From MWCR01 sp049325475 (GTDB lineage Bacteria > Patescibacteriota > Patescibacteriia > 2-12-FULL-60-25): a stretch of 64,000 nucleotides of DNA. A program made the position numbers and the translations under genes. The notes below the pieces were generated by a model that was not told the origin of the DNA, ran no database searches, and was given only the letters and a program-made list of their open reading frames with translations. This document shows positions 58,470 through 64,000 of the stretch, piece by piece. Where the stretch lies: the NCBI GenBank assembly GCA_049325475.1, contig JBMOLN010000007.1:496001-560000 (forward strand), given 5' to 3'. Every line of letters begins with the position of its first letter. Positions within the stretch are counted from its first letter, which is position 1.

Positions 58470-58883
58470 TTATAGAGTCGTTTTCCCAATCTTTAATATC
58501 AAATTCCACTGCTCCTCTGAAACCGGCATGGCGGTCAGTTTTGGTTGCGTATTTAATGGCAAAACATTTATCACAGGTGTGTATCTTATCTCGTCCAAAC
58601 TCACAGGCCGTTCCAGTTTTTTAACCGGCTCCACATCAATAACCGACCAATTACCCTCGGTCGTAGTCGGATCATCATAAGCCTCGGTCATAATCTTCAT
58701 AATTCCAACAACTCCGGGCTCCAATCCTTGATAATACATGAACGCCAAATCCCCGGGTTTCATCTCCCGGAGGTTATTGCGCGCCTGATAATTGCGAACC
58801 CCGTCCCAGCGGGTTTTTCCGTTTTCTACCAGCATGTCCCAATTAAAAACATCAGGATTGGTCTTTATTAGCCAAAATGCCAT
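58470..58883 (-). CDS. EVE domain protein (PUA-like)
   Basis: 137 residues of the EVE/thymocyte nuclear protein 1 family, a PUA-related fold that binds modified bases in DNA or RNA. Landmarks: AFWLIKTNPDVFNWDML, WDGVRNYQARNNLREMKPGDLAFMYYQG, VVGIMKIMTEAYDDPTTTEG and the end SEEQWNLILKIG. Full length for a single EVE domain. ATG 58883 (MAFWLIK) puts the first strand at the start. Convergent with the 57316 gene. The bound modification is unknown. Confidence 0.9.
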   Translation of the reverse strand: MAFWLIKTNPDVFNWDMLVENGKTRWDGVRNYQARNNLREMKPGDLAFMYYQGLEPGVVGIMKIMTEAYDDPTTTEGNWSVIDVEPVKKLERPVSLDEIRYTPVINVLPLNTQPKLTAMPVSEEQWNLILKIGKTTL

Positions 58884-59041
58884 ATATCCACAATGTAGCA
58901 CATAGACAGAATTTGGCTAGTATTGTCGCAAGTAAATCAAAAATCAGCCCTTGAAGTTGGTTTCAAGTGCTCTCAAATCAAGTCTTGCTAAAAAAAATAA
59001 GCCATGATAAGCTCTTTGCACAAAATTTAAGCCGGCACCAT

Positions 59042-59119
59042 GGGCTCGTGGTGTAGCCTGGTTAACACGTCACACTGTCACTGTGAAGATCGAGGGTTCG
59101 AATCCCTTCGGGCCCGCCA
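59042..59119 (+). tRNA. tRNA-Asp (GTC)
   Basis: Complete cloverleaf: acceptor GGGCTCG/CGGGCCC, D stem GTGT/ACAC, anticodon stem TCACA/TGTGA with loop CTGTCAC (anticodon GTC), T arm GAGGG-TTCGAAT-CCCTT, discriminator G and encoded CCA at 59117-59119. The last seven bases of the gene (CCCGCCA) are the beginning of a 117-bp repeat found again at 60108. Confidence 0.97.
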
Positions 59120-59229
59120 CGGCGTTCGCGAACGACGTGGCCCGCCAAGCAACAAAACAACTTGGTGAGTCACGTTTGTTAGCTTACGACGCAAAAATAT
59201 CTCCTTGAGGAGGTATTTTTGTATTATCA
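59113..59229 (+). repeat. 117-bp direct repeat, copy 1 (tRNA-Asp 3' end and terminator)
   Basis: Agrees with 60108-60224 at every position but one. Contains an almost perfect GCCACG...CGTGGC palindrome, a CCAAG/CTTGG hairpin and the tRNA terminator. Confidence 0.95.
59193..59220 (+). terminator. tRNA-Asp terminator (in repeat copy 1)
   Basis: AAAAATATCTCC (59193-59204), loop TTGA, GGAGGTATTTTT (59209-59220). A duplicate lies in copy 2 at about 60188-60215. Confidence 0.85.
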
Positions 59230-59268
59230 ACATATTGACAAAAACCCAGAAACCGTCATGCTATAACC

Positions 59269-59568
59269 ATGTGGTATTTTTACATATTACAAAGCCAGAA
59301 AGATTTAAACTATTTTTATAAAGGTTCAACGAGTGATCCCCAGAGAAGATTAGAAGAGCATAATAAAGGTCTAACTCAATCAAATAGGAACTTTAGACCT
59401 TTTAGATTAGTTTATTTTGAGGCTTATCTAGATGAGGAGACAGCAAGATTAAGAGAACGATCAGTAAAAAGGACGGGGTCAGTTTCTGTTCCTTTATTAA
59501 AAAGAATTAAAGAATCACTAAAGAGAGTCGATGGTTATGGACAAATGTTAAAATTCACTGCAAGATAG
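59269..59568 (+). CDS. GIY-YIG nuclease domain protein
   Basis: A 99-residue single-domain GIY-YIG endonuclease. WYFYILQSQKD is the GIY strand; NYFYKGSTSDPQRRLEEHNKG is the YIG strand and Arg helix, with YKG in place of the usual YIG; FRLVYFEAYLDEETARLRERSVKR carries the catalytic Glu region. Such small proteins are often tied to mobile DNA. The gene is clearly AT-richer than its neighbours and lies between the 117-bp repeats at tRNA-Asp, supporting recent arrival. Confidence 0.9.
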   Translation: MWYFYILQSQKDLNYFYKGSTSDPQRRLEEHNKGLTQSNRNFRPFRLVYFEAYLDEETARLRERSVKRTGSVSVPLLKRIKESLKRVDGYGQMLKFTAR

Positions 59569-59572
59569 ACTC

Positions 59573-60061
59573 ATGTCTAAGATGACCGAACAAGCATATA
59601 AAAAGATTGCCACATATGTCATTTTTCCGTTAGTGTTTCTTCTGGTGATTTATTATGGTTATAAGATTATTGATGTTGCACTGATAAAAACCATAAAGGG
59701 TAATATTGAAATCCAAAGCATGTCTGGAGAAACCAAAGATATAGCCATAACAAAGTGTTTTAAAAGTTCTGATAAAAGCGATCCTTATAAACTAATCTTC
59801 AGTGATAGCGATAGTCAAAACGGTATCATCTTTAATCTTGTAGATAAAAGTTTTAATAAATACGAAGTAATTTTTAACGGCAAAGTTGTAATAAAACAAG
59901 ATTGTAAATTATTGGAAAATAGTTTAAGAAAAGATGAATTTGCAATAGGTCATAACATGAGTTGGGGGCGCATATCGGCTTATGAAGGATCTTGCCTAAT
60001 TGAATGTAAAGTCGATGACATGACAATAGAATACCGTGCTACAACTCACGGATGTAGATAA
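59573..60061 (+). CDS. unknown single-pass membrane protein in the tRNA-Asp element
   Basis: 162 residues, no family recognised. One helix near the start (IATYVIFPLVFLLVIYYGYKII), then an external or periplasm-like domain rich in Lys, Asp and Ser with four Cys (ITKCFKSS, KQDCKLL, GSCLIECK) and a Cys near the end. AT-rich codons like the GIY-YIG gene, which ends 4 bp upstream, so the two form one cargo unit. Confidence 0.65.
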   Translation: MSKMTEQAYKKIATYVIFPLVFLLVIYYGYKIIDVALIKTIKGNIEIQSMSGETKDIAITKCFKSSDKSDPYKLIFSDSDSQNGIIFNLVDKSFNKYEVIFNGKVVIKQDCKLLENSLRKDEFAIGHNMSWGRISAYEGSCLIECKVDDMTIEYRATTHGCR

Positions 60062-60107
60062 ATGTGGACATGTCGCATAAACCAAGTTCCCACTTCGTCC
60101 ACTAAGC

Positions 60108-60224
60108 CCCGCCACGTCGTTCGCGAACGACGTGGCCCGCCAAGCAACAAAACAACTTGGTGAGTCACGTTTGTTAGCTTACGACGCAAAAATATCTCCT
60201 TGAGGAGGTATTTTTGTATTATCA
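60108..60224 (+). repeat. 117-bp direct repeat, copy 2
   Basis: Differs from copy 1 by one base. That base makes 60111-60136 a perfect 26-bp palindrome centred on TTCGCGAA. Not attached to a tRNA. Confidence 0.95.
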
Positions 60225-60281
60225 GATTAATCGCAAAATCAGGCGAATTAAGGTCAAAAAAACCGCCCCAAGTAAGACGGC

Positions 60282-60857
60282 TCAGCGTGAAGGAATTCTG
60301 CCAGGTATGCCAAATGTTCCCGGCGTATAGGCATCCGCATCATACGGACTGCGCGGTTCATGTTGCAGATCCAGCTCATGCATCCTTCTTTGCCTATCGG
60401 CCAGTCGCTTCATCTCTGCGTCAAACTTGGCAAGCCAGAGCCGAAGTAATTGGATCGCGTTATCAAAATCACGCACATTTAGCACGCCTTTCACCATGGG
60501 CCCGCCCGTTAAAAGCCGCGAAACCTTTTTTTGCGGCACAAGCACAACAATAGGGACTTTATGCTCATTGGCCCAGCCAACCTCGATGCCCGCGCCCCAA
60601 GAAGGTTCGATTGCATAAACAATCAGAATTGAAGTTTTCCGCGTCACGATTTCGTGCTCGGCCGCATATACCTCTGTATCCTTGGCATCCGCATTTTTGA
60701 TGGGGTCGTAGACCAGATGCGGCACAAAACCGCGCACGCCGATAGACTCCAAGCAGGCATCACCCAGCTGTACATAGAACTCTTTGACCCAGTCGCGGTG
60801 TTCCGGGTCCAGCTCTGTCAAAGGCCCGCAGATATAAGGTACCTTTTGCTCGCTCAT
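60282..60857 (-). CDS. nucleoside 2-deoxyribosyltransferase-like protein
   Basis: 191 residues. VPYICGPLTELDPEHRDWVKEFY at the start, DTEVYAAEHEIVTRKTSILIVYAIEPSWGAGIEVGWANEHKVPIVVLVP in the centre fit the Rossmann-like NDT/DUF4406-type fold, where the Glu before GWA corresponds to the catalytic Glu of nucleoside deoxyribosyltransferases. The C-terminal 50 residues are charged and probably disordered. The role could be nucleoside exchange or nucleotide-signal hydrolysis; unsure. A full GGAGG site fixes the start at 60857. Separated from the upstream same-strand gene by a terminator. Confidence 0.65.
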   Translation of the reverse strand: MSEQKVPYICGPLTELDPEHRDWVKEFYVQLGDACLESIGVRGFVPHLVYDPIKNADAKDTEVYAAEHEIVTRKTSILIVYAIEPSWGAGIEVGWANEHKVPIVVLVPQKKVSRLLTGGPMVKGVLNVRDFDNAIQLLRLWLAKFDAEMKRLADRQRRMHELDLQHEPRSPYDADAYTPGTFGIPGRIPSR

Positions 60858-60932
60858 CGGAAACCTCCTTGATCGGTTCCACCTTAACCAAATGGACATA
60901 AAAGCGCAATATTCAATGAACTGAATATTAAA

Positions 60933-60963
60933 AATCCCCCAAATCGAGTAAGGATGGGGGATT
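60933..60963 (-). terminator. intrinsic terminator of the 60962 gene
   Basis: AATCCCCC (60933-60940) pairs with GGGGGATT (60956-60963) across its stop codon, with TTTTTAAT beyond on the minus strand. Confidence 0.85.
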
Positions 60964-61705
60964 AGCCGTTCGGGAAGTAGATCATTCTGATGGCGGTACA
61001 CAGCCAGTTATCTTCGCCGACGTAGTAACGAAGCAAATCATTGACATCGGCCTGAAGGATACGGCCGCGCCCAACGAATGTGCCGTTTTTGTGAATGTCG
61101 CGCAAACCCATGCCATCGGTTGGGCCGAACTCATATACTGAATTTGCCGTGACTACTCGCACTGGCTGCTGCAAGCGTTCATGCCATTCGGCTTCTCGCT
61201 GCTTCGCCTCGCTGACCAGTGATTCACAAGCGCGCAGATATATGGAGATGTCTTCTTCGCTCGGTGGCTGCCAGCCTTCCGGCGCATCCTCCACTTCGAT
61301 GCTCATGATATCTTTTGCATAAACATGCATGTGTTCGGCATTGGCGTGGTCAAACGAGTGATCGCGCCCCAGGCTGATTCCGCCAAAAACCATCATGAAT
61401 GGTCTTGGATAGGGAAGCCAAGCCATGGAACTGCCGGCCTTCATCTTTGACCCGGCCTTGAGAACCAGGCTGAATTCTCCGCGCTGGTAAAATCCGAAAT
61501 CTTCCAACAAGACGAATACCGGAATATCTGCGCGCAGCATGTCATCGTGTACAAAGTGCACAATCTGCAAACGCAATTTGGACAAAATTCCATAGCGGCT
61601 GTCCACTGCATGCAAGATGATGATTTGACCTACTTGCAAATCGCGGTAGCGCACCATGTTATTGATCAAAAGTTGTGTATTGGGCAGAAAATGCTGGCAC
61701 TTCAT
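60962..61705 (-). CDS. unknown soluble protein
   Basis: 247 residues without recognised family. Beta-rich first half (RYRDLQVGQIIILHAVDSRYG, IPVFVLLEDFGFYQRGEFSLVLKAGSKM, PFMMVFGGISLGRD), then an acidic helical segment (PEGWQPPSEEDISIYLRACESLVSEAKQREAEWHERL) and a short C-terminal part. No signal or helix for the membrane. Has a TTGACA promoter, a GGAG site 5 bases from the ATG and its own terminator, so it is an isolated unit of the same style as 28115 and 60857. Confidence 0.65.
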   Translation of the reverse strand: MKCQHFLPNTQLLINNMVRYRDLQVGQIIILHAVDSRYGILSKLRLQIVHFVHDDMLRADIPVFVLLEDFGFYQRGEFSLVLKAGSKMKAGSSMAWLPYPRPFMMVFGGISLGRDHSFDHANAEHMHVYAKDIMSIEVEDAPEGWQPPSEEDISIYLRACESLVSEAKQREAEWHERLQQPVRVVTANSVYEFGPTDGMGLRDIHKNGTFVGRGRILQADVNDLLRYYVGEDNWLCTAIRMIYFPNG

Positions 61706-61735
61706 GTTCTCTCCTTTTGTTTAAGAGGATAAAGA

Positions 61736-61764
61736 AGTTAATCATATTTTAGCAAAAATGTCAA
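61736..61764 (-). promoter_or_regulatory. sigma70-type promoter of the 60962 gene
   Basis: Minus-strand TTGACA (61764-61759), 17-bp spacer, TTAACT (61741-61736). Same hexamer pair and spacing as at 15245. Confidence 0.65.
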
Positions 61765-61770
61765 GGTTTA

Positions 61771-61890
61771 AGGATACAAATTCCAAGGATACAAACAAAT
61801 AACAATTAACAAATTCTAAACCGCAAACATCTTATTAAGATAGATATTTGGGATTTGGAGGTTGTTTGTTTCTTGTATCTTATGATTTGA
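61771..61890. repeat. long imperfect palindrome (GATACAAACAAA words)
   Basis: GGATACAAACAAATAAC (about 61787) is mirrored by GTTGTTTGTTTCTTGTATC (about 61861). The same words occur upstream of nrdR. Confidence 0.6.
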
Positions 61891-61896
61891 GAATTG

Positions 61897-61926
61897 CAAA
61901 ATCTTGGCTAATTAGCTAAGATTTTG
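61897..61926. promoter_or_regulatory. 30-bp near-perfect palindrome directly upstream of lysS
   Basis: Fifteen-base arms around AATT with a single G-T mismatch (CAAAATCTTGGCTAA... ). It ends 5 bp before the lysS ATG. Could be a terminator for upstream transcripts, an operator or a leader hairpin. Confidence 0.6.
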
Positions 61927-61931
61927 TTTAT

Positions 61932-63401
61932 ATGAGCCAACCAACAGACGAGCGGCAAGACCGCCTAAATCGCCGTGAGGCATTAATCAACAAAGGAATT
62001 GAGCCGCACCCGGCCAAATATGACCGCACGCATAAACTTGACGAGCTGTCCGGCATCACCGAAGGAAGCGTGATCAAGGTTTGCGGACGCATTATGCTCC
62101 AGCGTGTAATCGGCAAGCTGGCATTCTATCAATTGCAAGATGAATCAGGCCGCCATCAGGTTGGCGTTAAAGTCGATGATGTTGGGTCTGATAATTATGA
62201 ACTCACAGATCTCCTGGACCGCGGAGATTTTTTAGGTGTGGAGGGCAAACTCGGCACAACCAAAACCGGAGAACCCACAGTTTGGGCCACGTCCATCCAA
62301 ATCCTGGGCAAGAGTCTTATTCCGCTTCCTGAAAAATTCCACGGAGTCCAAGACATTGAACTCATCTATCGCCACCGCGAGATGGATTTGGCGGCCAATC
62401 GTGAGTCGTTTGATCGCTTCAAGCTCCGCAGTCGGTTCATGGCTAATTGCCGCGATTATCTGCAGTCGCATGGTTTTATGGAAGTGGAAACTCCCATTCT
62501 CACATCGGTCGCAACCGGCGCAGCGGCTCGTCCATTCATGACTCATCATAATGATTTTGATATGGATATGGTGCTCAGAATCTCACCCGAAACTTATCTT
62601 AAAAGATTGATCGGCGGGGGATATGATCGCGTATTCGAGGCCGCTAAATGTTTCCGTAACGAAGGATCAGACCCGTCGCATGTTCAGGAATTTACGCAGA
62701 TTGAATATTACGTTGCTTATCAGGATTATGAATGGAACATGGATTTTACGGAAAAATTCTTACGTGAAATATTACAAAAAACATTTGGGACATTGCAATT
62801 CGAGGTCGTGGGCAAAACCGGTTCCAAACACACGGTCGACCTGTCTCAACCAATACCGCGCTACCGCCTCACAGATCTGATCAAACAAAAATCCGGCATT
62901 GACGTTCTGGAATTCTCTGATGCACCCGAATTGCTCGCAGCCATGAAATCCCGCGGCATCGAGGTTGAGGACGCTAAGAACAAAGGACTCGGCACTCTGG
63001 TCGACGAACTTTACAAACACGCTGTTCGTCCCGAGCTGATTGCGCCAATGTTTCTTACCAATCACACGGCCGACATGTTGCCTTTAGCTCGCCGCAACAA
63101 TAAAGACCCGCGCCTGGTCGATAGCTTTCAATTTATCATCGCAGGCTGGGAACTTATCAAAGCTTATTCCGAGCTGGTCGATCCGGTTGATCAACGCGAT
63201 CGCATGGTGCGCCAGTCAGAATTCCGCGAAGCCGGGGATGAGGAAAGTTTTGAACTGGATGAAGATTTTATCCAAGCCATGGAAATGGGATTCCCGCCAA
63301 TCACGGGCTGGGGCATGGGCATCGACCGCATTTTCGCACTTCTAACCGGCCAGCCCAACTTGCGCGACGTCATCTATTTCCCGATAATGCGCCCGGAATA
63401 A
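61932..63401 (+). CDS. lysS: lysyl-tRNA synthetase, class II
   Basis: Charges tRNA-Lys. 489 residues: OB-fold anticodon domain (VIKVCGRIMLQRVIGKLAFYQLQDESG), motif 1 region FMEVETPILT, motif 2 RVFEAAKCFRNEGSDPSHVQEFTQIEYY, and motif 3 PPITGWGMGIDRIFALLTGQPNLRDVIYFP. N-terminus is short, without the eukaryotic extension. A hairpin-forming GC-rich element follows. Confidence 0.96.
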   Translation: MSQPTDERQDRLNRREALINKGIEPHPAKYDRTHKLDELSGITEGSVIKVCGRIMLQRVIGKLAFYQLQDESGRHQVGVKVDDVGSDNYELTDLLDRGDFLGVEGKLGTTKTGEPTVWATSIQILGKSLIPLPEKFHGVQDIELIYRHREMDLAANRESFDRFKLRSRFMANCRDYLQSHGFMEVETPILTSVATGAAARPFMTHHNDFDMDMVLRISPETYLKRLIGGGYDRVFEAAKCFRNEGSDPSHVQEFTQIEYYVAYQDYEWNMDFTEKFLREILQKTFGTLQFEVVGKTGSKHTVDLSQPIPRYRLTDLIKQKSGIDVLEFSDAPELLAAMKSRGIEVEDAKNKGLGTLVDELYKHAVRPELIAPMFLTNHTADMLPLARRNNKDPRLVDSFQFIIAGWELIKAYSELVDPVDQRDRMVRQSEFREAGDEESFELDEDFIQAMEMGFPPITGWGMGIDRIFALLTGQPNLRDVIYFPIMRPE

Positions 63402-63474
63402 TAACTCCACCCTCAATCCCTCCTCTTAAATTAAGAGGAGGGAAGGCGAGTATGCACGAGCAGGGAGGAGTTAT
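63401..63474. repeat. GC-rich palindromic element with terminal inverted repeats behind lysS
   Basis: ATAACTCC (63401-63408) and GGAGTTAT (63467-63474) bound the element. The core CCCTCCTCTTAA/TTAAGAGGAGGG (63418-63442) is a nearly perfect hairpin and could terminate lysS. Confidence 0.7.
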
Positions 63475-63502
63475 GTTTCGTAATTGGTAATTGGTATTTG
63501 AT

Positions 63503-63802
63503 ATGAAAAGAAAGATAGAGGATTTTAAATGTGACGTTTGCGGCACATCCGTTACCGGCAATGGCTACACAAATCATTGCCCGGCTTGCCTTTGGTCAAA
63601 GCATGTTGATAATGATCCCGGCGACCGTGAATCCGATTGCGGCGGTATGATGAAACCTGTCGGAGTGGAGGTCAAGCATGGAGAAATCATCAGGGTGGCT
63701 CATAAATGCCAAAAATGCGGATTCGAGCGTCCGGCGCCTGTCACACCAAAAGACAATACAGATGAACTCATTCGCATCTCTGTGCAGGATCTGCGAAGCT
63801 GA
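63503..63802 (+). CDS. RNHCP domain zinc-binding protein
   Basis: 99 residues of the RNHCP family: FKCDVCGTSVTGNGYTNHCPACLWSKHVDNDPGDRESDCGGMM, later HKCQKCGFERPAP. The Cys/His pairs (CDVC, HCPAC, CQKC) should bind zinc. Function is unknown; an RNA-related role is often supposed from the fold only. ATG 63503 is preferred to the frame opening at 63491. Confidence 0.9.
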   Translation: MKRKIEDFKCDVCGTSVTGNGYTNHCPACLWSKHVDNDPGDRESDCGGMMKPVGVEVKHGEIIRVAHKCQKCGFERPAPVTPKDNTDELIRISVQDLRS

Positions 63803-63813
63803 CCCTCAACCCC

Positions 63814-63930
63814 CACCAAAATGAAATAATGAAAAAAGGAAAGAATGAAATCGACACAAATTTTGACTTATCGACCTCCGACGTATAGACGTTCGCCCTT
63901 TCATCTTTTCATCCTTTAATTTTTTCATTA
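63814..63930. repeat. imperfect inverted repeat with ATGAAA / TTTCAT words
   Basis: AATGAAATAATGAAAAAAGG faces CTTTTCATCC...TTTTTTCATT. The middle holds TCGACC, CGACGTATAG words like those inside prmC. No gene is seen in 63803-64000. Confidence 0.6.
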
Positions 63931-64000
63931 TCGATATTAATCCTGTTCTATCATGTAAATCATAAAAATCCCGCTACTAAAAACCCCCGCTAAACGCGAG

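Larger units (their letters stand above)
59113..60224 (+). mobile_element. candidate element at tRNA-Asp: GIY-YIG nuclease gene between 117-bp repeats
   Basis: Two 117-bp direct repeats enclose a 878-bp AT-rich insert carrying only a GIY-YIG nuclease gene and a membrane-protein gene. Copy 1 overlaps the tRNA-Asp 3' end. This is the layout of an insertion at a tRNA gene that duplicated its target, but no integrase is present. Confidence 0.6.

Overview
The window looks like a chromosome fragment of a Patescibacteria (Candidate Phyla Radiation) bacterium, probably of the Parcubacteria side. Reasons: several small-genome housekeeping genes; a run of T4SS-pilin-like two-helix secreted proteins, one heading a 3,850-residue Cys-rich surface protein; TSP3-type calcium-repeat surface proteins; SecE with one membrane helix; and many short lineage-type unknown genes. 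TGA is used as a normal stop (rodA, htrA, the DUF3048 gene), so the Gracilibacteria/SR1 code does not apply. The class-level placement is an inference.

Layout. 1-2.5 kb (minus): a dTTP-supply cassette (P-loop kinase, dut, inorganic pyrophosphatase, thyX running off the edge). 2.6-5.9 kb (minus): secE-nusG, then rplK and rplA. These two are split by a membrane-protein gene, and each sits in its own transcription unit with structured leader RNA. 6.3-8.5 kb: small protein, acylphosphatase, a DUF559 nuclease gene between 42-bp inverted repeats, a CPA1 antiporter. 9-20 kb: OYE/dienoyl-CoA-reductase-like flavoprotein, orphan small genes, Nudix enzymes, DUF4230, a CrtI-type desaturase, an MFS exporter with a possible attenuator, gyrB. 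20.3-20.5 kb: a likely 178-nt non-coding RNA. 20.6-33 kb: envelope and translation genes (rodA, bL25, DUF3048, murA, prmC, lepB, hisS, rpsU, yqeY). 33-50 kb: a surface operon of three pilin-headed secreted proteins and three membrane-anchored accessory proteins, reading into ybeY-dgkA-ftsA, then ftsZ, nrdR, htrA, pyk. 58-64 kb: EVE protein, tRNA-Asp with a 117-bp repeat duplicated around a GIY-YIG nuclease gene, two unknown/NDT-like genes, lysS, an RNHCP zinc protein.

The most striking signal is in the gaps. Nearly every larger intergenic region holds an array built on 7-bp (sometimes 8-bp) units, many with a 4-bp self-complementary core (AGCT, TGCA, CTAG, ACGT, GTAC, AATT). Arrays are often arranged as imperfect inverted arms. 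Two of them lie inside the prmC coding sequence. A 9-unit array is present twice, nearly identical, on both sides of the MFS gene. There are also two nuclease-bearing micro-elements (DUF559 with inverted repeats; GIY-YIG at tRNA-Asp), a structured ncRNA with its own promoter and terminator, and two visible styles of translation start: near-leaderless starts directly behind an extended -10 box, and Shine-Dalgarno-led orphan genes.
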